Positions 16,839 to 27,010 are shown, counted from the first letter of the stretch. The stretch: DNA of 64,000 nt from an uncultured Bacteroides sp. (GCA_949289295.1 CASENM010000004.1:59094-123093); one strand, 5' to 3'. The notes: generated by a model from the sequence alone, not told the origin. Translations and numbers: made by a program.

Positions 16839-17597
16839 TTATTTGCTTGTCACCAGTCCGCTCCGCTTGCTGCGGTTGTAACTGCGGTAATCGTCAAGCT
16901 CGATTTCCACATCCGGCTCACGCAACTCACCCTCATGTGGCAAGCGGAAACAGATGTATTTGATATTCAGTCCACGGTCGAGCCATTGCTGTTCATAATA
17001 AGTACGGATACCGAGAATGTCATCGTCCAATCCGGAATGATACAAATCGTCAGTAATGAACTCTACCGGAAACCGGTTCTCTTCAATCATGTATTTTGTA
17101 TAAGTGAACATGAAGTTACTGTCCGTCTTAAGGTGCACCAGTCCGTCGGGCACCAGGAACTTCCGGTAACGGTCCATGAAATAAGTGGAGGTAAGACGCT
17201 TGGTCGCCTTCTTCATCTGAGGGTCAGAGAAAGTCAGCCAGATCTCGCAAACCTCGTCCGGAGCGAAAAAACGGTCGATAATCTCAATGTTCGTCCGAAG
17301 GAAAGCCACATTCTTCAGTCCTTCCCGCAATGCGTCGGTAGCTCCGGTCCACATACGCGCGCCTTTTATATCCACACCGATAAAGTTCTTTTCCGGATAC
17401 CGCCGTGCCAGTCCTACGGTGTATTCCCCCCTTCCGCATCCAAGTTCCAGCACGATCGGATTGTCATTCTTAAAGAAATCACTTTTCCATCTTCCTTTCA
17501 TCTCACAAGGCGAATCGTCCATCACCGAATACGGATATTCAAACACATGCGGATATTCCGCCATATCTGCAAATTTCGCGAGTTTTCCTTTTCCCAT
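16839..17597 (-). CDS. trmB: tRNA (guanine-N7)-methyltransferase
   Basis: 252 aa. Methylates G46 of tRNAs using S-adenosylmethionine. The SAM-binding motif is [20 protein letters not shown], followed by [12 protein letters not shown] and the catalytic-site segment [15 protein letters not shown], a variant of the PDPWPKKRHxKRR signature. First gene of a two-gene unit with mrp; a TAACTTTG box lies 25 bases upstream. Confidence 0.92.
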   Translation of the reverse strand: MGKGKLAKFADMAEYPHVFEYPYSVMDDSPCEMKGRWKSDFFKNDNPIVLELGCGRGEYTVGLARRYPEKNFIGVDIKGARMWTGATDALREGLKNVAFLRTNIEIIDRFFAPDEVCEIWLTFSDPQMKKATKRLTSTYFMDRYRKFLVPDGLVHLKTDSNFMFTYTKYMIEENRFPVEFITDDLYHSGLDDDILGIRTYYEQQWLDRGLNIKYICFRLPHEGELREPDVEIELDDYRSYNRSKRSGLVTSK

Positions 17598-17622
17598 CTG
17601 TCGTTTTATTCCAGTTTCGGGC

Positions 17623-17630
17623 CAAAGTTA
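17623..17630 (-). promoter_or_regulatory. Probable -7 box of trmB
   Basis: TAACTTTG on the minus strand, full consensus match, 25 bases ahead of the ATG. Confidence 0.6.
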
Positions 17631-17709
17631 CGGCTTTTCAACGGAATAGACAACATCAATACTACAGGAACACACAATCAGGCCACATTACAAGTACTGA
17701 TTGAAAAAA

Positions 17710-17728
17710 GTCTACCAAAAAAGTAGAC
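17710..17728. other. Short inverted repeat upstream of the fimbrillin-like gene
   Basis: GTCTAC and GTAGAC around CAAAAAA. A 6-bp perfect stem in an AT-rich promoter-like gap; it could be an operator or the end of an upstream transcript. Confidence 0.3.
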
Positions 17729-17776
17729 ACAAAAAGAATAGTTACGTTTTAATAGGAGAACAACCGATATTAATAA

Positions 17777-19546
17777 ATGAAAACATATTGCTTCATATCC
17801 CTTTTGTTCTTCTTTGCTTGCGGATGCAAGGAAGAGACCAATCCGGACTCTTCATTCGGTCTGGTAACAATCACAGGTCATCAATACCCGGAATTTGTGT
17901 CTCCTTCACGGAGTTCAACCGAAATATCCTCGTTCCAACCGGGCGACCGAATATCATTCTTCAGCAGCGGAAGCCTCATCGCCGACGGAATCACACTTAC
18001 ATTCGACGGAAAACGCTGGATTCCAGAAATTCCATTGGAATGGACAGGAAACGAAACAGCCCATTATACAGCCGTATTTCCAGCTATGGAAACCAATGAA
18101 GACGGTACATTCAACGCATCGACCCTATACGACAACAACGGACAACTGAAAGACATTCTGTTTTGCCAAGGGAACTGCGAACATGGTACAGAAATCTCAT
18201 TGCACTTTACCCATCGGTTCGCACAACTGCAACTTCAGCTAAAAAACAATTTTAACCATCAGCTGGAAGAAGTTGTTTGCAAAAGCCGCCTTATCGAATC
18301 ATTCAACCCACGGACAAATGAAATCGTCTACCAGACATCAGGTGATTTGCATGAAGAAAAAAGAACACAACAGAACAACGGGACATACAGTTTCATCACT
18401 CCTCCCACGTCTTCCACTTCACATACCGACATCGAACTGACTTTCTTTATCCAGGACAAGACCCACTTTTCCCATACGCTTTCCGACCAAACATTTGAAC
18501 CAGGCAACGCCTATATCTGCCACGTAATAAAAAAAGACTCCTCCATCGGCATCCATAATGCAGAAGATTTCATCGCATTTACCCACCTGATAAACGGTGA
18601 AGAATATAACGGAAGAAGCTTGGACGAATTTGGAGAAACCATCAACGGGAGAACCACCTATTATCTGAGAAATGACATTGAATTTACAGAAGAAGAATCG
18701 GAAAAACTGACTCATATCGGATCAAATCTGAACGGAAACAACAGTCCATTCAAAGACATCTTTGACGGACAGGGATACACCCTGTCAAATATTATTCTCA
18801 ACAAAAATGTAGGCTGGCAATCCAACTATGGTCTCTGGGGAGAAATTGGAGAAACAGGAGTAGTATGCAACTTAATCCTCGACAACATATCCTATACACA
18901 AAACGGCAAATTCTCATACTTGGGACTCCTTACCGGAGAGAATTATGGAACGATTTACAACTGTATTCTTCAAAACAGCTCGATAAGCATGACCAATACA
19001 AATGCGACTTCTGCCGACTTCGGAGGGCTCGTATGCTACAATAAGGGAAAAATTTATAACTGTCAAGTCATCAACCTAACCTTACGGGCCAAACACAAAA
19101 ACTGGACAGCAGCGGGACTTGTCAGGTTCAACCATGGCAAGTTGCTAAATTGCGCTACTGCAAATGTAGTACTGACTACTATGCAAAACGGTTCATTGCT
19201 CTGCAACAGAAATTACCACCAGATTCAAAATTGCTATGTATATAAAACTTCTGAAAGCAAATATAATCCGATCAGCCTGCAAGCCTTAACCAACTCTTAT
19301 ATAAACTATTGCTATTATCCTGAAAACTTCACGATAAAAGCCGTTGGTATAACAGACGAAAGCGCATTGTTCACAAGTACAAAGAAATACAACAAATCCA
19401 GTTATATCATTTCCGGAACAGATGAATTGCTCCACGAACGTCTTAACCGCTGGATAGACGAAGTTGGAAAAGAAGAATATCCGGACCTTGAATTTATAAG
19501 ATGGGAAAAAGGAGAAAATCTTCCAGCCGTGCTCATTATGCCATGA
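17777..19546 (+). CDS. Fimbrillin-like lipoprotein with repeat-rich C terminus
   Basis: 589 aa. A type II signal peptide (MKTYCFISLLFFFACGC; lipobox cysteine at 15 or 17) implies surface or outer-membrane anchoring. Residues about 25-250 look like the Mfa-like/fimbrillin fold common in Bacteroidales (FQPGDRISFFSSG, WTGNETAHYTAVFP, LHFTHRFAQLQLQL). Residues about 260-500 hold several GLUG-like turns (FGGLVCYNKGKIYNCQVINL, YLGLLTGENYGTIYNCILQN), suggesting a beta-helix. No other fimbrial genes or tip genes flank it, so it may be an adhesin by itself. Promoter not clear; AGGAG is 20 bases before the ATG. Confidence 0.7.
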   Translation: MKTYCFISLLFFFACGCKEETNPDSSFGLVTITGHQYPEFVSPSRSSTEISSFQPGDRISFFSSGSLIADGITLTFDGKRWIPEIPLEWTGNETAHYTAVFPAMETNEDGTFNASTLYDNNGQLKDILFCQGNCEHGTEISLHFTHRFAQLQLQLKNNFNHQLEEVVCKSRLIESFNPRTNEIVYQTSGDLHEEKRTQQNNGTYSFITPPTSSTSHTDIELTFFIQDKTHFSHTLSDQTFEPGNAYICHVIKKDSSIGIHNAEDFIAFTHLINGEEYNGRSLDEFGETINGRTTYYLRNDIEFTEEESEKLTHIGSNLNGNNSPFKDIFDGQGYTLSNIILNKNVGWQSNYGLWGEIGETGVVCNLILDNISYTQNGKFSYLGLLTGENYGTIYNCILQNSSISMTNTNATSADFGGLVCYNKGKIYNCQVINLTLRAKHKNWTAAGLVRFNHGKLLNCATANVVLTTMQNGSLLCNRNYHQIQNCYVYKTSESKYNPISLQALTNSYINYCYYPENFTIKAVGITDESALFTSTKKYNKSSYIISGTDELLHERLNRWIDEVGKEEYPDLEFIRWEKGENLPAVLIMP

Positions 19547-19595
19547 GATTATATTTTTTTTAATCAAATAAAAAGGAGGTATATACAAATTGTTG

Positions 19596-19603
19596 TATTT
19601 TTG
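19596..19603 (+). promoter_or_regulatory. Probable -7 box of the coiled-coil protein gene
   Basis: TATTTTTG, full consensus match, 26 bases before the chosen ATG. Confidence 0.55.
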
Positions 19604-19628
19604 CGCAAAATGCAAAAACGAAAAAGAA

Positions 19629-20501
19629 ATGAACAAAAACAGAAACCTTATCATCATTATTATCGTTTTGGCTGTAATTGTAGCGGGAGTTTCTTATTTC
19701 GCAATCAATCAGGCACAACAGAACAAGGAAATGAGTGAACTGTTTGCCATTGAAAAACAAGAAATGGAAAACGAATACAGCAATTTTGCCACACAATATG
19801 ACGAATTACAGATACAGATCAACAACGATTCGCTCCGTGAAAAACTTGAAAGCGAAAAGCTGAAGACCCAACGTCTGCTGGAAGAATTACGTCAGGTGAA
19901 AACCAGTGATGCGGCAGAAATCATGCGCCTGAAGAAAGAATTGAAAACGGTAAGAGCCGTACTCCGTACATACGTCATTCAAATTGATTCACTAAACCGG
20001 CTCAACGCTGCGTTGAAACAAGAAAATGAAGAAGTAAAGAACAAATATACGGCTGCAACCGCACAAATATCCAATTTGTCGCAAGAAAAGGAAACTCTCC
20101 ATCAGAAAGTATCGCTCGCCGCACAACTGGATGCAACCAACATCGCAGCCAAGACAGTGAATAAACGAGGAAGGAAAACTTCACGGGTAAAGAACGTAAA
20201 GAAAATCGAGATTTCGTTTACCATAGTGAAAAACATCACAGCCGAAACCGGCAACAAAGCTATATATGTGCGTATTGCAAGACCAGACAACAGCATCCTG
20301 ACCAAAAACGATACGGACAAATTCAAATATGAAGATAAAGAAATCAGTTATTCCATCAAAAAATACATTGAATATACCGGTGAAGAACAAACTGTTACCG
20401 TCTATTGGAATGTAGAAGAGTTCCTTTCGGCCGGTACCTATACAATCTATATCTTTGCTGATGGGAATATGATTGGACAAGGTTCTTTCAGCATGAAATA
20501 A
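19629..20501 (+). CDS. Membrane-anchored coiled-coil protein, function unknown
   Basis: 290 aa from the chosen ATG (a longer frame of 13 more residues is not promoter-compatible). A single N-terminal membrane helix (residues about 6-24) is followed by a long predicted coiled coil (about 30-175: EKLESEKLKTQRLLEELRQV and similar, Glu/Lys/Gln-rich) and a C-terminal beta-sandwich-like domain (about 195-290, starting SFTIVKNITAETG). Probably periplasmic. Family not recognised. Thirteen bases separate it from the S41 peptidase gene, so the two are probably cotranscribed; a physical link is inference. Confidence 0.7.
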   Translation: MNKNRNLIIIIIVLAVIVAGVSYFAINQAQQNKEMSELFAIEKQEMENEYSNFATQYDELQIQINNDSLREKLESEKLKTQRLLEELRQVKTSDAAEIMRLKKELKTVRAVLRTYVIQIDSLNRLNAALKQENEEVKNKYTAATAQISNLSQEKETLHQKVSLAAQLDATNIAAKTVNKRGRKTSRVKNVKKIEISFTIVKNITAETGNKAIYVRIARPDNSILTKNDTDKFKYEDKEISYSIKKYIEYTGEEQTVTVYWNVEEFLSAGTYTIYIFADGNMIGQGSFSMK

Positions 20502-20514
20502 ACGGCACAAAAGC

Positions 20515-21948
20515 ATGAAACAGACATTCAATAAGTTTTGCGTAGCAGTAATGGCCTTGCCCTGTCTGCTTATGTCATGTGGAGTAGACAGGTCAGGCGA
20601 GTATTATGCATTGATTGGTACAAAAACATGGATGTATGAAGTTATGCAGCAAAACTATCTGTTTTATGAAGATATCCCGTCGGAAGACCGGTTGGACTTT
20701 TTCGACAAGCCAGAAGATTTTTTATTGTCTGCCGTATCAGATAAAGACGGGAAGAATGGTGTGGTGTTCTCTCATGTAGATTCCGTATTTACCGAATCAC
20801 GTGCAACTAGCACTTACCCGTGTTTCGGCTTTGAAGCCGCACTGATACGCACGGCGGAAGGAACCAACGCTCTGCGAATCCTTTATATACAACCCGACTC
20901 GCCAGCCTCAGAAGTCGGCCTGAAACGGGGGGACTGGATAATTGCTGCAGATGGCAAAAGGATTTCCGCCAGTGATTATTATACAGATTATATTGAACGC
21001 CCCTCTACGGCCCATACTTTTACACTGGGCAGGTATAATCCGCATTTCGAAAATACAGACGGAGCGACAGGAGAAAATGACGAATACGAAAATGTCATAG
21101 AATTCGACACTTTGGGAACTGTACAACTGCCTACCCCACGATATGTAGAGGAACAAGATGTATTAGATGCTAAAATTATCACGGTAAATGGCCGTAAAGT
21201 TCTCTATATTTTATATAATGGGTTCGGAGAGACCACCGATGCGCTGGAAAGTGCATTCGCACAAGCTTCCGGCCAGGCGGACGATATCATACTCGATTTA
21301 CGATACAACCCAGGAGGATATGTAGGCACTTCCCAAAAACTTTGCACCATGCTGGCACCTCAATCCGCAATCGGGCAACCGTTCCTGAACATGATTTATA
21401 ACGACAAAATCAACCGTACTGAAACGCTTGTTTTTGACACATCATCACTTCCGGCCGGCTTCCCTCTGCAATACAACAATTTATATGTCATCACCTCCGA
21501 AAATACAGCTTCAGCTTCTGAAATAGCCATCAATTGCCTGAAACCTTACATGAACGGAAAACTCCTGCAAGTAGGGGCTGCAACATTCGGAAAAAATGTA
21601 GCACAACAATTGTTTACAGACGAAAGTGCTCCCAACATCGAATTATGGCTCACCACTGCCTATGTAAGCAATGCGGAAGGATTTTATGAATATTTTGATG
21701 ATGGCCTGCTTCCGGATTATGAAATGGAAGAAGATCTGACCGGAACATTAGGCGAATTTGGTGCAGAAAACGACCAACTGCTTACGCCTGTATTCTATCA
21801 CATCAGAAATGGATATTTCCCTCAGAATGAATCTTCTGAAGATACAGGAATAACAGAGTCAGGAAGCAGACATACATCCGGTATGAAGAGAAACATAATC
21901 ATAGACAACTCCATCAGACGGAAACCCAAGCTCAGTCTGAGGAACTGA
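20515..21948 (+). CDS. S41 family (C-terminal processing) peptidase lipoprotein
   Basis: 477 aa. Signal peptide with lipobox LLMSC (lipidated C22). A PDZ-like region follows (GDWIIAADGKRIS around 139-152), then the S41 catalytic domain with DLRYNPGGYVG. The Ser/Lys dyad is S335 (TASASE) and K360 (TFGKNVAQ), 25 apart as in E. coli Tsp. It probably cleaves proteins at hydrophobic C termini in the periplasm or at the outer membrane. Second gene after the coiled-coil protein. The C terminus carries a 40-residue tail without family similarity. Confidence 0.88.
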   Translation: MKQTFNKFCVAVMALPCLLMSCGVDRSGEYYALIGTKTWMYEVMQQNYLFYEDIPSEDRLDFFDKPEDFLLSAVSDKDGKNGVVFSHVDSVFTESRATSTYPCFGFEAALIRTAEGTNALRILYIQPDSPASEVGLKRGDWIIAADGKRISASDYYTDYIERPSTAHTFTLGRYNPHFENTDGATGENDEYENVIEFDTLGTVQLPTPRYVEEQDVLDAKIITVNGRKVLYILYNGFGETTDALESAFAQASGQADDIILDLRYNPGGYVGTSQKLCTMLAPQSAIGQPFLNMIYNDKINRTETLVFDTSSLPAGFPLQYNNLYVITSENTASASEIAINCLKPYMNGKLLQVGAATFGKNVAQQLFTDESAPNIELWLTTAYVSNAEGFYEYFDDGLLPDYEMEEDLTGTLGEFGAENDQLLTPVFYHIRNGYFPQNESSEDTGITESGSRHTSGMKRNIIIDNSIRRKPKLSLRN

Positions 21949-22050
21949 CAGGCATCCCTACCGGAAAAAGCCAAAAATCCTCTTAACATATTTATCCATT
22001 ACATTGATAATCTTTACAACAAATCTCTTGGGACATTTGTTATAAAAGCA

Positions 22051-22058
22051 TACATTTG
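22051..22058 (+). promoter_or_regulatory. Probable promoter (-7 box) of the tolC-type operon
   Basis: TACATTTG, full consensus match, 42 bases before the ATG, with a CTTG about 20 bases upstream as a possible -33. Confidence 0.6.
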
Positions 22059-22099
22059 CAATGTTGCATAAGCAACCAAACAACAAAGTCCTACAGACG

Positions 22100-23554
22100 A
22101 TGAAAAAGATTATATACACCATCCTGCTGACAGGATTATTCGCAAACGGATATGCCCAACAGCTCCTGACTGTTGACAGCTGCCGTGCTTTAGCTCTCAA
22201 AAACAATAAAGAGCTACAAATCACGCAAGAAAAAGTAAATGTTGCTCATTATGAGAAAAAAGCAGCATTCACCCAATTCTTGCCTCAAATAGGCATTACA
22301 GGTGGCTACATGCGTACACAGAAAGAGATATCCTTGCTCAATGACAGACAAAAGCAGGTTATCGGAAACTTGGGGAATGTGGTCGGTTCGCAATTGGAGC
22401 AAGGCTTGCAGGCACTTGCAGCTCAGAACCCGGGCTTGGCCGCCGGACTGCAAGGTTTACTCCCTGGAGCAACTTCCGGACTCAATTCGATAGGACAAGG
22501 AATCATAGATGCCTTCCGTACTGACACCCGCAATCTGACTGTAGGGGCAGCCACACTGGTACAGCCTGTTTTTATGGGAGGAAAAATCATCGCCTATAAT
22601 AAAATCACCCGATATGCCGAGCAGCTTGCCAAAGCACAACACGCCACAGGATTACAAGAAATCATTCTGAATACTGACCAGGCATATTGGCAGGTCGTAT
22701 CGCTTGCAAACAAACAAAAACTGGCCGAGAGTTTCCTCAAATTAGTAAAAAAACTAGATTCCGATGTCACTAAAATGGTCAACGAAGGAGTGGCAACTAA
22801 AGCTGACGCTCTGAGTGTAAAAGTTAAAGTGAACGAAGCAGAGATGACACTTACGCAAGTGAATGACGGACTGAGCCTATCTAAAATGGTCTTATGCCAA
22901 CTATGCGGACTACCGTTAGATACAAATATCCGGCTAGCAGACGAAGACATGACTGACCTGACGCTTCCTTCCACTTATACTGAAGCCAATGTCCACACAG
23001 CCCTGTCCAACCGACAAGAGCTGAAAAGTTTGGAACTTGCTTCTGAAATCTATCGCCAAAAAGTAAATGTAGTACGTGCCGATTTTCTTCCGTCGATAGC
23101 GGTGACAGCCAACTATCTGGTGACAAACCCTTCCTTATACAACGGATTTGAAAACAAATTCCGTGGGATGTGGGCTGCAGGAATTATTGTAAACATACCC
23201 GTATTCCACTGGGGAGAAGGAATCTACAAAGTAAAGGCCGCAAAAGCTGAAGCCAATATCGCACGCTACAAGCTGGACGACGCAAGAGAAAAAATAGAGT
23301 TGCAGGTCACCCAAAGTTCATATAAGGTGAATGAGGCCTCAAAAAAACTCGTAATGGCTGAAAAGAATATGGAAAAGGCAGAAGAGAACCTTCGCTATGC
23401 AAATGTGGGATTCAAAGAAGGAGTAATCCCCACAAGTAATGTACTGGAAGCCCAGACCGCATGGTTATCGGCACAATCAGGAAAAATCGATGCACAGATA
23501 GACGTAAAACTCTGTGAACTTTATCTAAACAAATCAATGGGAACTTTAAAATAA
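22100..23554 (+). CDS. TolC-family outer-membrane efflux protein
   Basis: 484 aa from the ATG with a Sec signal peptide (MKKIIYTILLTGLFANGYAQ). The mature protein has the duplicated outer-membrane-factor layout: helical periplasmic regions and NLTVGAATLVQPVFMGGKI and PSLYNGFENKFRGMWAAGI as the beta segments. It forms the outer-membrane exit duct of a tripartite exporter. The next genes supply an HlyD-type adaptor and two ABC-2 permeases, 8-13 bases apart, so this is a four-gene operon. Upstream in-frame codons were not used; the ATG gives a normal signal peptide. Confidence 0.92.
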   Translation: MKKIIYTILLTGLFANGYAQQLLTVDSCRALALKNNKELQITQEKVNVAHYEKKAAFTQFLPQIGITGGYMRTQKEISLLNDRQKQVIGNLGNVVGSQLEQGLQALAAQNPGLAAGLQGLLPGATSGLNSIGQGIIDAFRTDTRNLTVGAATLVQPVFMGGKIIAYNKITRYAEQLAKAQHATGLQEIILNTDQAYWQVVSLANKQKLAESFLKLVKKLDSDVTKMVNEGVATKADALSVKVKVNEAEMTLTQVNDGLSLSKMVLCQLCGLPLDTNIRLADEDMTDLTLPSTYTEANVHTALSNRQELKSLELASEIYRQKVNVVRADFLPSIAVTANYLVTNPSLYNGFENKFRGMWAAGIIVNIPVFHWGEGIYKVKAAKAEANIARYKLDDAREKIELQVTQSSYKVNEASKKLVMAEKNMEKAEENLRYANVGFKEGVIPTSNVLEAQTAWLSAQSGKIDAQIDVKLCELYLNKSMGTLK

Positions 23555-23562
23555 CAAAGAAT

Positions 23563-24546
23563 ATGGAAAAGACTCAACGCAACAATATCATGCTCGCATT
23601 CTTCACACTGGTAGGTGCAGTCGTTATCGTGGGCGCTATCGGATTCTTCACATTGGGAAAAGGTCCGGAAATCATTCAAGGACAAGCAGAAGCTACCGAA
23701 TACAGAGTATCAAGCAAGGTACCGGGACGAATATTGAAACTTTTTGTCACAGAAGGTGATCAGGTAAAAGCCGGAGACACATTGGCCATTCTGGAAGCTC
23801 CCGACGTGATGGCCAAACTTTCGCAAGCGCAGGCTGCCGAACAAATGGCACAGGCCATGAACGAAAAAGCAATACGCGGCACGCGCAGCGAGCAGCTACA
23901 GGCTGCATTCGAAATGTGGCAGAAAGCCAAAGCCGGACTGGAAATCGCAGAGAAATCATACAATCGCGTGAACCGTCTCTTCGAAGAAGGAGTAATGACT
24001 GCACAGAAACGTGACGAAGCCAAAGCACAATATGATGCAATGAAAGCGACCGAACGTGCCGCACATGCCCAATACACAATGGCAAAAAACGGTGCGCAGC
24101 AAGAAGACAAAGCGATGGCCGCCGCACAGGTAGAACGTGCTAAAGGTGCTGTAGCTGAAGTATCGTCTTATATTTCAGAGACATATCTCACGGCTTCAGC
24201 TGATGGAGAGATTGCAGAAATATTCCCGAAAGTAGGAGAATTGGTAGGCACCGGAGCCCCCGTCATGAATGTGGCCCAACTTGATGACATTTGGGTTACG
24301 TTCAACGTACGAGAAGATTTATTGAAAGATTTCACCATGGGACATGAAATTGAGGCCTTTATCCCTGCCTTGGAAAAAACAGCCACATTCAAAATCACCT
24401 ACATTAAAGATCTGGGAACGTATGCCGCCTGGAAAGCGACCAAAACTACCGGGCAATTCGATTTGAAGACATTTGAAGTAAAAGCCAAGCCCGTCACAAA
24501 AGTGGAGAATCTCCGTCCGGGCATGTCAGCTATCGTCGAAAAATAA
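23563..24546 (+). CDS. HlyD-family membrane fusion protein
   Basis: 327 aa. An N-terminal membrane anchor (about 9-27) is followed by the lipoyl-like half RVSSKVPGRILKLFVTEGDQ, an alpha-hairpin of about 100 residues (coiled coil), the second lipoyl half LTASADGEIAEIFPKVGEL, and a beta-barrel with MNVAQLDDIWVTFNV. It couples the inner-membrane transporter to the TolC-type duct. Second gene of the operon. Confidence 0.92.
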   Translation: MEKTQRNNIMLAFFTLVGAVVIVGAIGFFTLGKGPEIIQGQAEATEYRVSSKVPGRILKLFVTEGDQVKAGDTLAILEAPDVMAKLSQAQAAEQMAQAMNEKAIRGTRSEQLQAAFEMWQKAKAGLEIAEKSYNRVNRLFEEGVMTAQKRDEAKAQYDAMKATERAAHAQYTMAKNGAQQEDKAMAAAQVERAKGAVAEVSSYISETYLTASADGEIAEIFPKVGELVGTGAPVMNVAQLDDIWVTFNVREDLLKDFTMGHEIEAFIPALEKTATFKITYIKDLGTYAAWKATKTTGQFDLKTFEVKAKPVTKVENLRPGMSAIVEK

Positions 24547-24558
24547 AAAGCAGGCATT

Positions 24559-25734
24559 ATGTCACATGTAATCTGGAAACGTTTGGGAAGAATTGCGGAA
24601 AGAGAAATCTACCGTATCACAAAAAAGCCGATGTATCTGTTCTGCATTATTGTCGCACCGATATTCTGCTTCGTGTTCTTTTCTACCCTCATGGGAAAGG
24701 GACTGCCCACCGACCTGCCTGCCGGGGTGGTAGATCTTGACAACACAGCTACCTCACGCAACATTATCCGTAACCTCGACGCATTCCAGCACATTGACAT
24801 TACAGCCCGTTACAGCAGTGTTACAGAAGCGCGCGAAGCTATGCAACGCGGTGAGATCTATTCATTCTACTATATACCCGAAGGAACAACTGAAAAAGCC
24901 TTGTCCGGCCGACAACCGAAAGTGTCTTTCTATATCAATTATTCGTATCTGATTGCAGGTTCATTGCTTTATAAAGACCAGCGTACGATGTCGGAACTGG
25001 CCTCAGGTGCAGTCGGTCAAGCCACCTTGCTGGCCAAAGGTGCCACAGAAGAACAGGCTATGGCGTTTCTTCAGCCGATTGTCATCGACACACATGCGCT
25101 CAACAATCCCTGGCTGAACTATTCGGTATATTTATGCAACACTTTGTTTCCAGGCATCTTGATGCTACTCATCTTTCTGACTACCATCTACACACTTGGC
25201 ACTGAACTAAAAGAAAAAACTGCCAACGAATGGATGCAGTTGGCCGACAACTCCATTGTGACTGCCTTATGCGGAAAATTAGCCCCACAAACAATTGTAT
25301 TTTTCCTGATAGCCGTTTTCTACAATGTATATCTTTACGGGTATTTACATTATCCGTGCAACAGCGGTATTCTCCCTATGCTTCTGGCGGGCCTTTTGCT
25401 TGTAGTCTCCTCACAAGCTTTCGGCATCTTCCTGTTCGGCCTGTTCGGAAATTTCCGTCTGGCACTCAGTGCCGCATCCTTATGGGGGGTCATTTCATTT
25501 TCCATTTCCGGATTCACTTATCCGGTCATGGCCATGCACTCTACACTCCAGGCCATATCCGTATTGTTTCCGTTGCGCCATTATTTCCTGATTTATGTCA
25601 ATTTAGCCCTCAACGGTTATCCGGCCATTTATGCCTGGCAACCCATCATATCTTTGCTTGCGTTTTGTATTCTCCCGTTCTTTGTCCTGAAGAAACTGCG
25701 TACAGCCATGCTGCATTTTGTTTATCTACCGTAA
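24559..25734 (+). CDS. ABC-2 type permease (YhhJ-like), first of two
   Basis: 391 aa. Typical ABC-2 permease layout: one N-terminal helix (residues 25-45), a large periplasmic domain (about 50-190), and five helices near the C terminus. It is related to the 421-aa gene that follows; together they would form the heterodimer core of the exporter. Known relatives pair with a separate ATPase, but no ATP-binding gene lies nearby. Substrate unknown. Confidence 0.88.
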   Translation: MSHVIWKRLGRIAEREIYRITKKPMYLFCIIVAPIFCFVFFSTLMGKGLPTDLPAGVVDLDNTATSRNIIRNLDAFQHIDITARYSSVTEAREAMQRGEIYSFYYIPEGTTEKALSGRQPKVSFYINYSYLIAGSLLYKDQRTMSELASGAVGQATLLAKGATEEQAMAFLQPIVIDTHALNNPWLNYSVYLCNTLFPGILMLLIFLTTIYTLGTELKEKTANEWMQLADNSIVTALCGKLAPQTIVFFLIAVFYNVYLYGYLHYPCNSGILPMLLAGLLLVVSSQAFGIFLFGLFGNFRLALSAASLWGVISFSISGFTYPVMAMHSTLQAISVLFPLRHYFLIYVNLALNGYPAIYAWQPIISLLAFCILPFFVLKKLRTAMLHFVYLP

Positions 25735-25744
25735 AACTATTTTT

Positions 25745-27010
25745 ATGAGTCACCAATCATTCAGACATATTATCCGTCAAGGTTTCGGCGGTCTGATGCA
25801 TATCTGCACACATGAACTGAAACAAGTATTCAAAGATCAAGGTGTGTTGATTTTCTTCTTGCTCGTCCCTCTTGCCTACCCGCTGGTGTATGCCTTTATC
25901 TACACCAACGAAGTTGTACGCGATGTACCTGCGGCAGTGGTCGACATGAACAATACCTCACAAAGCCGAAAATTCCTTCGGCTGGTAGATGCAAGTGCCG
26001 ATGTCAAAATCCAATCACACTGTGCAGACATGGAAGAAGCCAAAACGCTCCTGAAAGAAAAAAATGTGTATGGCATCATCTACATACCCGAAGACTTCAG
26101 CCATGACCTTGCGACTGGAGAACAAGCCACCGTAAGCATTTATTGCGATATGAGCGGTATGCTTTATTACAAGGCCCTCCTGCTTTCATGCACCAACGCT
26201 TCGCTGACAGTCAACAAACAAATTCAGATAGAAAGAGCAGGGAATACCACCGACAGACAAGATGAAATAACGACAGCTCCGATAGAATATGAAGACATTT
26301 CGCTGTTCAACCCACAGGACGGGTTCGCCAGTTTTCTGATTCCAGCCGTACTGATACTGATCATCCAGCAAACTTTGCTGCTCGGAATCGGCATGTCAGC
26401 CGGTACGGCCCGCGAAAACAACCGATTCCGCGACCTTATCCCTTTGAGCAGACATTATCGGGGTACCTTGCGGGTTGTAATGGGAAAATCATGCGCATAT
26501 CTGCTGATTTATCTCATGGTTTCCGCTTATGTGCTATGTCTGGTTCCCAGGTTTTTCAGCCTGATCCAAATCGCCCAGCCGTGGACTCTGATGGCTTTCA
26601 TCTTTCCATATCTGCTGGCCTGCATCTTTTTTTCCATGACCTGCTCTGTCTTCATCCACCACCGCGAATCCTGCCTGATGATCTACGTGTTCACTTCCAT
26701 TCCTTTATTGTTCATCTCGGGTATTTCATGGCCTGGTGCGGCAATACCTGAATTCTGGAAAATATTTTCCTGCCTCTTCCCGTCTACATTCGGCATCAAC
26801 GGATTCGTACGCATCAACAGCATGGGAGCTACACTCCATGAAGTGCTTCCGGAATACCGGGCTTTATGGCTGCAGACCGGCATTTACTTTATCACTACCT
26901 TCCTTGTTTACCGCTATCAGGTCACACTAAGTTACCGGCATGCCAATGAAAGACTCCATCTGTACCGGTTGCGGAGACAGGCAGTCCACAAGCTAAAAAA
27001 TGACCGATAA
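25745..27010 (+). CDS. ABC-2 type permease, second of two
   Basis: 421 aa from the chosen ATG, 10 bases after the preceding stop. The open frame starts 9 codons earlier inside the upstream gene, but the internal ATG gives a normal N terminus. The layout matches the first permease: TM1 near VLIFFLLVPLAYPLVYAFIY, a periplasmic domain with the AAVVDMNNTSQSRKFLR segment, and five C-terminal helices. Last gene of the tolC/hlyD operon; no ATPase follows. Confidence 0.88.
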   Translation: MSHQSFRHIIRQGFGGLMHICTHELKQVFKDQGVLIFFLLVPLAYPLVYAFIYTNEVVRDVPAAVVDMNNTSQSRKFLRLVDASADVKIQSHCADMEEAKTLLKEKNVYGIIYIPEDFSHDLATGEQATVSIYCDMSGMLYYKALLLSCTNASLTVNKQIQIERAGNTTDRQDEITTAPIEYEDISLFNPQDGFASFLIPAVLILIIQQTLLLGIGMSAGTARENNRFRDLIPLSRHYRGTLRVVMGKSCAYLLIYLMVSAYVLCLVPRFFSLIQIAQPWTLMAFIFPYLLACIFFSMTCSVFIHHRESCLMIYVFTSIPLLFISGISWPGAAIPEFWKIFSCLFPSTFGINGFVRINSMGATLHEVLPEYRALWLQTGIYFITTFLVYRYQVTLSYRHANERLHLYRLRRQAVHKLKNDR

